Numbered from the stretch's first letter, positions 24,715 through 38,100 are shown. The stretch: DNA of 64,000 nt from Fistularia commersonii (GCA_037954325.1 JBBMNZ010000030.1:5835001-5899000), one strand, 5' to 3'. Notes: a model not told the origin generated them from the sequence alone. Numbers and translations: made by a program.

Positions 24715-27605
24715 GTAGGAATACTCGCCTCCAAACCCCTCTCAACTAGTTATAATTTATGAGAAAATAAGACTGAGCCGGGGCTCCACTATGTCCCACT
24801 GGTCTGCCTCCTCCTTTTATGAGCATGTGTGTTTCTTAGCCGGAAGATGTTTATCATTCCCTGTTAAAGTCAGCTGAAGGTAGAGTGCGGCTCATTTAGG
24901 GTAAATTAGCTCAGTTTTGGGAAACATAGATTTTTCCAAATTGTGTTCCCCTTCTTTTTCATTGCACCTTTGAGGCATCAAGTGCCAAGGCTGCATCATT
25001 TATCAAGCAGAATTTGTGACGAGAGCAGCTGAATATGCCAAATGTTTGTCGTCTGTGTTTTATATTTCATACACACCTTGTGAGCAGGACTTAGTTTGCT
25101 GCTCATATGCATATGGGCATGTTACACAACCCAGACACCCAACCACCTTCCCACGGACTGCTGAGGTAAAAGCCAACTGTGTTAGATCATGTCATTGGGG
25201 TGATGTGTGCCCATGCTGCTCAACATATGTCCCCGTGGCTCTGGGTTTCATCCTGTGTTGATGCAAAGAACTCGCTGGTGGAAAAGCTCAGCTCCGCCAA
25301 ACAGTTCTCAGCGTCAGTTTGTGTGTGTGTGTGCATGTAAGAGATGATGTAGTGTGAGTTTCCAATGACCGCCTGAGGTATGTCCCATCTGCTCAATGTA
25401 GCATTTACACCTCCTCTTGTTTGTTGGTTCAGGGAAAGTGTGAGCACAGAAGCTTGTGTGTGCTCACCGTTTGTTCATATGTGTGTGTGTGAGTGTGTTT
25501 GTGTTCACCTCTGATCCCTACAAAGCCAATCCTGCAGTCATAAAAGCATATGTTTCAATCTCCAAGCTGTCATACCTCATTCATTATCAACTGCCACACA
25601 GCGTCATAAAGCTACCGCCCCAAGCAGCCATGATCTGCTTTATTCCCATAAACACTGGCATCTGTAGGGCATCACCATCCATCACATGGCCGCTATGAAA
25701 TCCACCCATGAGTTTGATCTTTGCCAAAATTGTGTTGAAATCTCTTTTGACAGAGCAGTTGTCTAATACATGACAACAAAACAATAATGGAGTGCAATAA
25801 GACAACAAGTTGAAGTGACACCTGACAAATTTGCCCCATGCTGACAATTTTGGCATAAATTAAACTCAAGCAGCTCAAATTAGAGATGTTTATTGTCCCT
25901 AATGTCACATTGAGCTTAAGTTTGGTGACTAGTGGATGGAGAGTTTGAGGTGTACTGGGAAGGCAGTCAGTCAAGCTCACAGGGGATATTTGGCTGGTTA
26001 CTGCAGCGCAGGGAGCTTTTCCTGTGTCCGAGTCATTGAATAATTGATGTGGGCCACAAGAAAGAGCTTGTGGACTCAGGCTTCTCTCAGTGACCTTTGT
26101 TGATAAGAATCGTTGCCGTCCATGAAATCTGTAGCTTCCCTTCACTGTGAGGTTGCAGGATGCGGGTTGGGGGTGGGCTTGTTATGTACGAGCCATATGG
26201 CTTTACACGTCTGAACATTCAAGACAAAAGAGGCAATTCTGTTGTTGCAACAGGAGGAGCAAGCATTTGATTTTGTGCCAAAGAAGGCTAGAAAAGTGAG
26301 GTCCTGCTTGTTCAGCAGTAATGCCTTCAATGTCTTTAAGCAGGTGAATACGCAACCAGATTTTCACCTTAAATTCACAGTAAATGATTGAGGATGAGAT
26401 GACTAGATTTTGAAAAATGCGTGACTTCGTATTCCTCATTCTGTGGAAATGGTTAGACACTTTTGGGTGAACCTTGTATTTGACTTCTTCCTAGGAGTTT
26501 GATTAAAGCAAGAGTTGTGATCGTTGTCTTTGAGGGTCTTCCAGACGTAGCTGGGCAAAAAGTGGAATAAGGCTCTTTTTAGGCTTTTACAAGCATTAAA
26601 ACCCAAGAAACCGATATGTCAAATGAAATGACTGATCATTGTCATTAACTTAAATATACTGTATTCATAGGTAATTTCAGTTTGTTCTTTTTTAATCAGG
26701 GTTTCACGACATTTCTTGCCAATTTGTTTATAACTAAAACAAATCTTTTCAAAACTTAAAAAACAAGTTTCCAAACATTTAATTTTTCATATTTGGGGGG
26801 TCCAATTAGTTACAGTGAAATATATGTTTTCATTCTTCTTCGACCATTTAAATGCTGCCTCACCAAAATCTGAACATTCTGTATGGGGGAGGGTAAAACT
26901 AAAAGTAAAATTTGGTTCTGAGGCTTACTACTAATGACATTTTGTGGAAAAACTTGATTTATAAGATTGAGGTAAAACATAACCAGGTGTTAAATATAAA
27001 TCTATATCCACTAGCGGCCATTTTTAAACCTTAATATTCAATATACTATGAAACATTAGTGGTAAAGTTGTGGAGTCATTTGTTTTTTTATTTTTTTTGC
27101 AGGGGGGGGGGTAACTCGCTTGCTCATTTAGTTTTACAGTAAACATATAACTTGTCATGTTTCTCAAAGCATCAAACTATTATTTAACCTGGAGGTATTG
27201 TTGTACACTTTCCAAACCATTTTTGAAATGAATAAGCTCTTTCTGCACATTTGTTACAAGGTTGGCTTTTTCATAACACACTCATTACCAGATGTCATCA
27301 TTAATGTTTGTATGAGATTCTTTATTGTTAACACCCCAATGAGAGCACTTGCAATATATATCTGTTCAGAGTACTCTATTGTGTCAATAATGTTTTGTTA
27401 TTCTTTTCCATAAGGTTATAAAATGATTTCAAAGACTATATGATGATTTTTCTCAAAGGTGAAGAATCGATGCACACTGACTGTTAACTCCTGTTCCACT
27501 CTTTTGTAACTGGTCTGTGTGTATAGAAACTGCCATCGTTCTTGTTGTAAACGTGTTTACTGACACTTGCGTTCTGGTGCTGTTGTTGTTTGATTCGCTG
27601 TGCAG

Positions 27606-27672
27606 TTTAGACCTCCTGTTGCGACGGGACTCACTCGACGACTCTGGAGGCATCTGGTTATAAATGAATAAA
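27606..27672 (+). other. Terminal-exon-like sequence with polyadenylation signal
   Basis: GATTCGCTGTGCAG precedes a short open segment that reads either DLLLRRDSLDDSGGIWL-stop (entering with one base) or RPPVATGLTRRLWRHLVINE-stop (phase 0). AATAAA is at 27667-27672 and a T/GT-rich downstream region follows. With the promoter-like block at 23.4 kb this could be the 3' end of an unidentified transcript. Neither peptide is recognised. Confidence 0.3.
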
Positions 27673-28551
27673 GATTTCCTTTGGCAGCTCTTTGTTACCT
27701 GCTGTCAGTGTGTCGTTTCTCATCTTGGACATTTTTTCAAACCATATTTTATTCCAAGTCCGCTTCTAAAAAAAGCTATGTGGGTTAATAAGAAAACACC
27801 TACTGCAAATTGACAAGGAAATTTTGTTGTGTATTGCGCGTGCGTGTGTGCGTGTTTATAGGAACTGCATACATATTACGAGGAAAATTATATCAAAGTT
27901 AACAAGTAATTTCATTTGAAATGAAAACTCTATAGAAACACCAATCAGTTCAAAAAACCAAATACATTAATTAAAAATGATCTTTTGTGGGACACATTTT
28001 GTGAAATAGAACAAAATTTCATTTTACAAATTGACATCAAATGTGGATGTTTTTCTTAGTTATTTTTAGTTTTTCTGGGGATGATAAAATTGGAATTTTA
28101 CACTCACATTTTATAACTACTGATGAAGAGTTTTATACTAATGCATCACAAAAAAACAAACAAAAAAAACAACCATTATTTCTTTATTCTTAATGAGCAC
28201 AAACAATCCTCTCAAGGTCAATTTCAGTAAATCAAAGATTATTTGTCCTTGCTATTTATACACTTTGAAAACCAAAAGAATCTTCCCTTCTTCTCTACTT
28301 GTAATCAATACAAGTACTGACTCTTCTGGTCAGTAAGTCACAGCACTAGTTAATCTCAAATTTTGACTGTCAAGCTTTCCAACTTCTGCATGGGCTGAAA
28401 CACATTAGTCCTTTCTCCTGTTTTCTGTATTTCTTGAAGAAATTCTGACGCCAAGTAACTTGATGCAAGCAGGCTTCAACGCGTTTCCTTGGCAACCTCT
28501 TGATCTAGTCTCCTCAAGTATGCGCTTTACCGTGCACATGTACTGTTCTTG

Positions 28552-28568
28552 GATGCCCCCTGGTGTAC
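28552..28568 (-). promoter_or_regulatory. CTCF-like core motif, minus orientation
   Basis: The minus strand reads GTACACCAGGGGGCATC, sharing the CACCAGGGGGC core. It points away from the motif 430 bp downstream. Confidence 0.4.
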
Positions 28569-28978
28569 AAAATAAACACGGCAGCTAAATATGACTAACC
28601 ACTCTATCATTGTTACTTGTACTTAAAGGATTTTGATTGAATCGGGTTTCTTTTTAATAATTTAATTAAAAAAAACTTCCCTAGTCAAGGTATTCTTTTT
28701 ATATTAGCACAACAACCCCCGAATCCTGTCACAAACGCCCCTCTGGCTTTCTCAGTGAAAAACCCCCGTGTTTGCATGCCATGGGGAAAGTCTTGATCTT
28801 GAAATAAAAACGCTTATTTCAAGATTTTGCAAAAACAAAGGTGTATTAAAAGTGATTAATAATTAAAATCGGCCTCGTGTGTAACTTAAATCTACTATCT
28901 TATTATGAGGTGATTTTCGTCCCTATTTTAAGTTAAAATGTATAATAAATTTTGTTTTAGTTGAATTCCTCTGTGTAG

Positions 28979-28992
28979 CCACCAGGGGGCAC
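28979..28992 (+). promoter_or_regulatory. CTCF-like core motif
   Basis: CCACCAGGGGGCAC fits the CTCF core consensus. It could also be part of an old SINE, since similar strings occur in fish repeats. Confidence 0.45.
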
Positions 28993-29919
28993 AAAGCACG
29001 TCTCCCTTCATGCACATGAGGCGTGACATTGTTTGATGTGAAACTATTTGTGCTGCGTAATTCACCAGAATTCCCTGGAAAAATACTATCTTATAAGAGA
29101 GCGCTTCTTCGATGGAATCTTGAAAAAAAAAACACAAACTCTATAAATGTTTTCTTACTACAAAGAGTCTCTGGACAACTTTTTTTCAGCAGTTTAATGT
29201 TTTTTTTTTTCACAACATATATGAATTGCAATGCAGCATTACATTTTTGAGTTTGTGCAGATTGATCTGACATATACCTGTGAAAAAAATGCATCTCCAG
29301 TCATTTTCTCAGGCAGTGAAGATTTCGTTTTTGACTTCGGAACATTCCCTATATCATTCCCTCTGGATTGAAACCTATTTTGCAAGAGAAGCACTGCATG
29401 TTGCTCAACTCATTTGTTTATTTTTCTAAAATTTTGAGTTTTTAAGGACAAAATTCTGGCAGCATTTTGAGCACTTCTATTCCCTGTAGTTTGTCATGTC
29501 TTTGTTAGACAATTATGTCCATTTAATGTTACTCACTGTAGGAATGGGTGATACAGGACAAACTTATATTTTAAAGTCCCTTTTTGGTCTATAAATTAAA
29601 TTACTTTTTTTTTCAAAAAGGAAATTTGACAAAAAGTGACCTATTTAGAAAAGAAATCCAAAATAATAATTTTTGTAATGATAGAGAACAATATCTCAGA
29701 TGGACAACATTGTATTTACTATGTATCAATTTATTGCCCAGCCCAAATTTACTAAACATCTACTAGAAACATTGCAACAATTATGACCTTGTTTTGGAGT
29801 ATACGTTAACATCGGAAGGTGTAATTTCTGGCCTTCCCTTGGTTAGGAGGGGAGGGTCAACTCCCTCATAGAAACAATGGACAAGTGTTCAAATATTGAC
29901 TCTGGCGCTGAGAGAGACA

Positions 29920-30737
29920 CTTTTATTTCACTCTCACACAGGGTCAAGGCTGAACCTTGACTGTGTGTTTGCTCTGCTTCTGTCCTGCTGATCTTGGCCG
30001 TCTTCCTGCTGCTATCGTAACATGGACATCGTATTTTGTCAGGCTCCAAACAGTGGAAAAATGGATTTTATATGGAGGTGTGTTATGAAATGTCAGTGTT
30101 GGAGACATCGGTTGTTTGAACAGTGTTTGACTACTTTAAGAAATGGTAATCCATGGTAAACCAACAATGGCCTCAACATGGAGGCAGAAAAAACAAGCAC
30201 ATAGAACAATAAATCCAACATATAGATAGGCCATGCAGAAGCAAGAAGCTTATTGAACATAAAAAGAAGACAGTCAAACTCTAAATCTTTCACTTTTTTT
30301 TTTTTGTTTAAATCTTTTTGTGTTTGTGCAATTTTATACAATGAACATAACTATCAATCGGACATTGGGAAAAAAATGGGAGAATGGTTGGCTTCTCAGT
30401 TGTTCTGGTTATTTAAAGGCAGAATGAAGCAGGGCAGTAAATGAGAGGAAAATAGGGCAGGAAGGGTTTCCCCATAAGTCAGCCAGAAGACGATCGAAAA
30501 ATATATGACTAGCGTGAGACCACATGCCTGCACCAATCCCGTGTTTTCACAGCAGTTAACAAGCGAGCGCACATGTCCGACAGAGACGCACCAGACAATT
30601 AGATCACAAAGACGACTGGGGTAAGTCATTTGTTTCCAATAAAGGGAGTCTGGTGTGTCGAAGTTAAAAGGGCAAGTGTTGACAATCTGAGGGTTAGAGG
30701 GTCAAGTCAGGGGGGAACAGGAGGAGTTAGGAAGGTC
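29920..30737 (-). other. TPD52: Probable TPD52 3' UTR
   Basis: Non-coding sequence after the stop. The minus strand has AATAAA at 29927-29922 and a GTCAAGG/CCTTGAC inverted repeat just upstream of it. The endpoint is inferred. Confidence 0.4.
29922..29927 (-). terminator. Candidate TPD52 polyadenylation signal (AATAAA)
   Basis: A canonical hexamer on the minus strand about 0.8 kb past the stop codon. Assignment is by position and orientation only. Confidence 0.35.
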
Positions 30738-30854
30738 TCAGGGTCCACCATCCTTGGGTAGGGCCTCTGGGGGACTGAGTGGAGGCTCATTGGTGGGACC
30801 GCTGAGCTCTTGCTCGCTGGGCTCGTTGGAGGACGTCGATGGGCTAATCTTAGT
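30738..30854 (-). CDS. TPD52: TPD52 terminal coding exon, divergent Ser/Pro-rich tail
   Basis: Joined in phase 0 after AAAG, it gives 38 residues (SPSTSSNEPSEQELSGP, ending KDGGP) and TGA at 30740-30738. The acceptor is not pyrimidine-rich, and a second AG six bases on would remove two residues. The tail resembles mammalian TPD52 only in being Ser/Pro/Glu-rich, so this exon is less certain than the others. Confidence 0.72.
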   Translation of the reverse strand, partial: TKISPSTSSNEPSEQELSGPTNEPPLSPPEALPKDGGP

Positions 30855-33800
30855 CTTTATATGAAAGGAAGAATAAGAGCTTTATGAACAGAAAATATAT
30901 TCAGAGTCCTATCAGATTAGAATGGAAGAATAGTTATACTCAGGAAAAATAATCTGTCATTTATACCAACTAGCCACACATTTCTTGTAATTAGACTCCA
31001 TCAAAAGAAAGTAACAACTTAAATTTTGTGGCCAAGACCTTTATAAAGACTATAATTGATAAATTTCTTGTGGCCCAAAATTGTTTTAACCATGGTAATT
31101 AGCTCACATGCTTCAAGCATGACAGCAAGATGTATTTTATGGCTCTGAAATAAGTCAAGAAAGGAGTAAGAAATATCTCTTTCAACTAAATCATTACAGA
31201 GTGTGAATAGGATTTTCCTTGTGCTTTGCTTCTAACATTACCTTCAGTGTCTCCATTCGCTCCTCAAATGATTTGAAAGTTGGTGCATTTCTGTGAAAGA
31301 AAAAACACATGGGAGTTAGAAACATTACATGGCGACTTTAAGCAAAAGCTCTGAATATTTTGCAGTAGTGTTTTGAAAAGCAGAGGTACTGGCTGTGTTC
31401 AAAAGAGAAATTAAGTGGCAGGACATTCGCTAGGTTTTGCCTTTGGAGGTAAAAGGTATCTGATATTTAACACAGACAATGCAAATTTCTAAAATGACCC
31501 TATCTGTTCTACTGAAAAGCTGCCAGGGGGTAGGAGGAAAAGGTAGTTGGATTGGTCTGTCATTAAAGCCCTTAAAATCAAGCGAGTGAAAGTGACACAG
31601 GGACGAGAGAAAGATGGCGAAGCATTTTGGAAGGTCTGTTTGTATAGTGCAGTTTAGAAGACAAATATCCTGACAGTTCTATCACAAACATTGTTTACTG
31701 ACACTGCAGAGCTTCCTCAGTTCGCCACAGATGTGCAAGGATTCCACTCTGGCTATTTGCATGGATAAACAAAAGTCCAATTAACAATAACAATTATCTC
31801 ACACAGCAGATTCCTCATCAATTCATGGGTGAGACAGTGGGGAACTGCTTCCACAAAGGACTGTGTGAGTCAATTAAAAGCCAGCTAGTTCCTTTGGATG
31901 ATCGTTGACCCTCTTTCAAAGTTCCTCATTGGCTCTTTGTATTTAACATGCAAACAAATCATAACTTCCTTTTTTTTTCTTTTTTTTTTTTTCAAATTTG
32001 GTCTTTGTTTTTTTTTTTTCTTTAATGTTTAAGTCATTTTCCAGAGAACTGGCAAATGAAAAGCTCCTCACCTGTGGCTTTGGGTGGCATTCAGATTGAG
32101 CTGTTTAGATATGTATTTCCTGGCAGTGAACTGTAGAGTGGTTCTGTGACATACTGAAGAACACACACCACGTAAAAATGTGACGCGAGGCAAAGGTTGT
32201 TTTATTTGAGCCACGTAAAGTAATTTGGATTTAATTTGAGCCACGTAAAATAATTTTGGCCAGAACTTATTTGTAATTTCAGATGGTCTGTGTTTAAAAT
32301 TTCCCATCTAAAAGATACATTTTAAATCTGCGTTCCCCTGAGAATTGTCCTTTTTTATTGCACTCATCATACAGTGCCAACAGGGCGGACTTTGACTCTG
32401 TTTTCATACAGCTAATTTGGTTCCCCTTACCTCATTGCAGGCATACTGGCAGAGTGTTGTAATGACCGTATGCTTTCCGAAAGCATTAATGAAGAATAAA
32501 GGGAGGGGTAATAGTGGTTAGTAGCGAAAACTATTACACAAAGAGAACAAACGTGAAACAGACAGGCAGAAATATGCAAACACGGTCCATGTGATTGACT
32601 ATTTGAACAATCAGTGAGTCTTCGCGCAAGTGCTTAAATCCCATCTTAAGTCCCGCTTCATCCCATTGAGATTGATTGTGTATTAACACAGTGGGCACAT
32701 ACTTATCTTGTGTATTATCAGAGAATATCTTATCATGAGAAGCACACATGCAGAGAAGTGCTAAGAATTAGCACGCACAAGAGAACATGCACACTTTGAC
32801 CCCGATTAGGTTTCTCTCCCCACCCTGCCCTCCCAACTAGCTCTGTGTTTCTGGCTGATCACCATCCATGAGGATGCATTTCTCAGCATTCTGCGGCTTT
32901 GAAAGCCTAATAATCTTGTTTGCAGCTCAGTAATCCAAAGAAGAAGGATGACCGGGAAGAAGACAGATTAAGATCTGGATTTCAAATCGCACAACAATCT
33001 GTTGTTGGCGTTTTAAGCCACTTTTAGGCAGGAAATAGTTACAATAGTGCACTGTTCAATGATTTGTGGCTTTAGAAAATTTGTGAATTCATAAATCATG
33101 TATGTAGATTGGCTTCTTAAAACCGCTGTTTCACTGAGCTCAGTTTGAAGATAATGAATGTGAAAACTGCCTATTAGTGTTGAGCTAGACATCAATCATC
33201 ACACACAGAGAAGGTCAAAAACTCAACTGTAAGAGCAGGGAGGAAAAGGCCTGACTGGAGGTGTTAATACATCATTTCGGCTCAAATCCAAACATTCTCT
33301 GATAGCATCAACAGGAATTAATTCGTTAAGGCCTTTGGCCATTTGCTGCCACATAAATTTTTATCAAACCTAAATCTAATGCCTGCGGGTCAGTACCATC
33401 AAGTTCTAGGTGATAAATTGGGAGAAAGGAAGGCAGCTGAGGAACTCATCCAGCTTACTCATGAGGTTAAAATAATTGCTCAGTCCTCTTTCCTATCACT
33501 TTGAGATCTAGGGAGGTGGCAGGAAGATGGATATCTGTGAAATTAATCATCCTGTTGCAGCACTTTAATCAGTAAATAACGACAAGTTGTGGCATACTTG
33601 AATAATGGGGCTCTCTGACTCACCTGACGTCATCCAACTTCCTACTGATGGCTGAACCCACAGTCGAGAACGCTGCTGTGGCCTTTTGACTGGCAGTAGT
33701 CAGGGTCTCAGATGTCTTCCTATAGCTGAGTGAGAGACAGTGACAGCATGGATGAAATGATTGGTGGTTTGAAGGGATCAGAGACTGGAAAGAAGCTAAT

Positions 33801-35060
33801 TGTTCCATTCAAACTTCAGTGTCCCCTCCCTATTAAAAAGGTCTGAAAGCATCATAATGTATTTCCTGTGATGGGAGACCAAGTGGCAGTTTGTGAAGAG
33901 CAGACATTTTTGTCTTTGGTGTGTAGAGGATAGCCCAATAAAAATCTATTCTTTGCCCTCAAGTCCTCAGTTGTGCTGCTGCATAAGTCCAGTGGATGTT
34001 TGGTTGGAGCTCCAAGGGGAATCTGATTACAGTGGATTTTTTTTTTTTTTCAATAAAATTCTTAGATTCGGAATTAAACATGAATAATCACACTTGTTAG
34101 GGCTGTGAATGAGCAGCCCTGAGAGAGAGACACTCGAGTTGTGTCTTTCTGTTCACGTGGAGCTTCTATTCAGATTGAGCTGTTTCTCTGGCTATCCAAA
34201 GAAACAAATACGTGGTTGTATTCAGTTAAGAGTTTTAGTTTTAGTTTAGATCTTGGGTTCTAATATTAGCTAGTATAAGACTTTTTATTTGATACGTGCA
34301 AAGCTGTTTCACCTCCTGCTTTCATCACATTAACAAATGTTGCTACAGACTTATTGTTCTGGACATGTCCCAAGAGGCAGAGCCTTGGCCAGGACAGATG
34401 CCAGGTGTGAGATGGTGAGGTCGATGACTCACGCATTGGACGTGGTGACCTCTTGCCAGGTTCTGGAGATGTTGTGTTTCAGCTCATTGAAAGGTGTTAT
34501 GCCCAATTTCTTCTTAATCTCTGCCAACTGCTTCTCTTTGGCTGCTAGCACATGAGACAGGGTCTGTATCTCATCCTCCACCTGGAAACACAGAACACAC
34601 AGACAGCCACGATATGAGTGTTGACTAGAGCCCTGTCCTTTCTTAGTATCTTTATTTTGCTAAGAACAGTATTTATTAATAGTACATTATTTCTGCTGGT
34701 TAAAATATACTCATGTTAAGTCTTTTAAGAACCAGCGTTGGTTGGCTAATATGAAAACTTTACTGATCAATACTTTTCCTAAATGTTTGATTGGTTTATT
34801 ATATTTACATTCACAGAAGGCACCCAATTTGACATCTACATCATTAAGACATTGATATTTGGTTGAATGTAGGTTATAACATTAATGCTGGGGCAGATGT
34901 CATTATTGTGTGTCACTGACGAAAAATCTAAACACTAATGATGCCATGTGAAAATTTGAACACTGAACTTAAATGTTTAGATTTTTAGTAGTAGCAGTAG
35001 GTTTATACAAGGTGATTTTTCCAATCACTTGTCCAAATGTTTTCCTGCCAGGGCTAGTTT

Positions 35061-35116
<56 letters not shown>

Positions 35117-38100
35117 CATCTATAGCCCCTGGTCTGCGGACTGGTCCTGGTCCATGGCTCATTTGGTTTGGTTCGCAAACAAAATCTTTGTTGGCAAAAA
35201 TTGTAGTTTGTTCATTAGACCTTCTGGATCTTATTTTGAAAAATGACTGTTTCTGCCTTCCCTTTACTGCCGCACTTAATATTTTAATTCATATAAAGTG
35301 TAGTAATTGTATTCAGATTAAATACTGTGAACTGACAAGTTTTTAGCATTTGAAACCCCACGCCTCTAACCGGTCCGCAGAAACATTTTTGTGCATACAA
35401 AAAAGGTTTGGGACCGCTTATCTATAGGATAGTAGTTTTGATACTTTAATGCAGTATACTGACAAAACCTACAGTACATTAATAGAAACAATATCAAGAC
35501 AGGTGACAGGCTTATCATGAGTAAGAGGAGGGCAGACATAATTTCCCCCTTTTTACTTTTAAAGTTAAGATTTCAGACCAGATTTCATCTGCATTGATAA
35601 ATACTAGTTCCATGTAGGGTTTCTTGTGCATCTGTCTTTTTGCAGTGCCACCAAAAATTTAAAAGCATGAGAAAAGTTGCAGCTTTCTTAAAGCATGAAC
35701 TTTATTCTGCCATCTATTTGGGCGGTATAGTGTAGTCGTCCTTGGAACTGAACATTCCTGGTTCATTTCCTGTCAAAGTGTTGTCTAGCAAGGCACTGAA
35801 CCTCCAACTGCTCCCCTGGCGCTGCTCAGTGTTTGCCTGCTGCTTATGGTGCATCCATGATTGGTTAAGTGCTGTGGTCAAATTTTGCTGATGCTGTGCT
35901 GTATGTATAACTGAATGTGACAAATAAAGGGATTCATCCTTTCTTTTTCTTCTTCGATTTGAAACACCAGCTGAAATCATATTTATGGTTATGTGGAAAG
36001 TAATATTTACAGCATGCTATAGCATCTGGATGAGAGTAATGAACAACCTGAGACCAAAAATAAGATTTTATGCAAAAGCGCTAATGAACAACATCCTGGA
36101 CCTCTTCAAAAAGATCCTAAGGATCTTTCCTTAGGTCGACTTCACTGATGGAGGAATTCAAAAAACTACCAAGTGGAGTACATGAGAAGCAACTGATTCA
36201 TGCTTCTAAAATTCAGTGTGAAAATAGACACATTTAAATTACTGCAACATTCAGTACATAACAAATAACCTCTAGCAGTTGCTGTACTGTGTGAAACTAA
36301 AATCTCTAATCCCTCACTCCTGATGACCTTAAGCAATTCCCGGTGCAACTCCTGTTGCTCTTCATCAGTCATTCCAATGGAAGAGGTAGCAACAGCCGCC
36401 ATTGCATCAACTCCCACCTCAGGTACTGCGTCTAGATGATGCTGCATACCTGGGAGGCAAAATGGAAACAATATATCAACACATCAAACTTTTCCTCTAC
36501 GTTGACGAGAAAAGAGGATGCTGTTCCAAAATGAAGGATGAAGGATTCCAAATAGTTTTATTGACAAATAATGCAGGTAATTAGTACTGGGTGGTAATTG
36601 AAAATTATATAATTTGCTTGTGCCTTCAGAACCTAATTTAGGTATGAAAAATCATGTGTCAGATAGAATACAAAGTAAGGAATATCTCCAGCTTAATAAG
36701 TTCTTCATACAGCTAGTGAAAAACATCCATAAACAATGAAGAATCTGATTCTCTTCCTTCTCCTGATAATATTTATGTACCTGATAATCATTTTGTGTTT
36801 TGCTCATTTTCAGGTAATTTCTCTCTGATAATATTTAATGAATATGGACAGTTAATATTTGTTTACTTTTTAGTTAATTGACTAACAATCTCAGTTACTT
36901 TATGTCTTGCATATATTTGGTTCCGAGAAACATCATAGATAATTTAGTTTGGTAACTTCTTGATTATTTTAATAATTTGCTTTTCATTTTTTTAAGTTGT
37001 CTAATTGCCAGTTTTCACGGTGTGAGCAGAATCTTAATGCTGACGGTAAAGTTAATATATGCAAAGTAAAAAAAATTAATATATTATAAATAATCAAGCA
37101 CAAAGAGATATAGATTTCGATCGATATTTTGTACAGACCGAAAGGTAATGTTGCTGTTTGATGTTAAGTCGAGTTGAAAAGCTTTTCATGATCCAACATG
37201 CTGGCTTTCACACACATGCAGCTACCTAAACAACATCTTGTAATACACACTCACACTGGCTCCACACACAATCCCTCATTTAAACACACACACGTACGTT
37301 TGATGATGCCGGCTCTAACTGGGCTCTGCCCGATAGGAGCATCACATCAATAATACAAAGAGGCATCTAGATAGAGACATCCTGGGTTCGGTAGTGGGAA
37401 AGGACTAGTGCAAAGGGTTTGTTAGGTTCTGTCAATCAAAAGGATGACAGTGGGTGGGATTATTCTGCACTATAATAGGAAGAAGCAAACCACCCTGTGA
37501 GGTCATTTTTGTTTTCATCTGGTTTACCCTAGGAAAAAAAATGCAGATGATAAAAAAATAAGAGAACAGAGCAAAAAAAGGAATGTGATGGAAAGCAGAC
37601 ATTCCAAGCAGATCCTGAATTACCTCTGCAGAAGAGATGGCAGTGCTAGAGCATACATCAAGAAGTGAAGAGGGATCTGAGTTTACGTGGATCTGTGTTT
37701 CATTAAAACACTGGCCTTGAAGAGGCTGCTTGAATTCTTAACACAATCAGGACTGGAAAGTTAGGTCGGCCATTCACAGTGAACAACAATTAAGGAAACA
37801 CAAAAGGTATTGCGATTCAGATGAAATTCATTTCATCAAAATTTGGATGATCTGTCACTCAGTTTGACACCTTTGAAAATCCCATAACTAGACTTGGGAT
37901 TTGGATGCTAACTGTACAAAGGTCAGGCTTTATTCAGCTATTTCTTAATTCAGACATCATTTGTAGAAAAAGTAACACCATTGGAAAGAGATTAAGAAAG
38001 AGGTGCTAATGGAAGTGTCTCTATCCCAAAACCAAAGTTATTAAGATGCCTGGTGAGGTAAGCAGGGGTTCCAAATAATTATGGAATAGATGGTTGGAAC

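Larger units (their letters stand above)
27673..29920. other. Intergenic, no gene seen; two CTCF-like motifs
   Basis: AT-rich non-coding sequence between the candidate unit's end and the probable TPD52 3' end. Divergent CTCF-like cores lie at 28552-28568 (minus) and 28979-28992 (plus). No further structure was seen. Confidence 0.6.
30855..33623 (-). other. TPD52: TPD52 introns flanking exon 5
   Basis: Two introns (30855-31241 and 31291-33623) of non-coding sequence. The larger holds poly-T tracts (31970-32030) and a 30-bp tandem repeat (32204-32260). Confidence 0.85.
33726..36327 (-). other. TPD52: TPD52 introns with transposon insertions
   Basis: Introns 33726-34432 and 34582-36327. The second contains a TA microsatellite, a hAT-like element and a SINE. 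No 14-3-3-type alternative exon (EKLGEWNEK-like) was seen in the first. Confidence 0.85.

Noticed and set aside
18991..30737. MRPS28, which lies next to TPD52 in human
   Set aside because: I looked for its conserved segments on both strands and saw none. Under the inversion model it would not be expected here.
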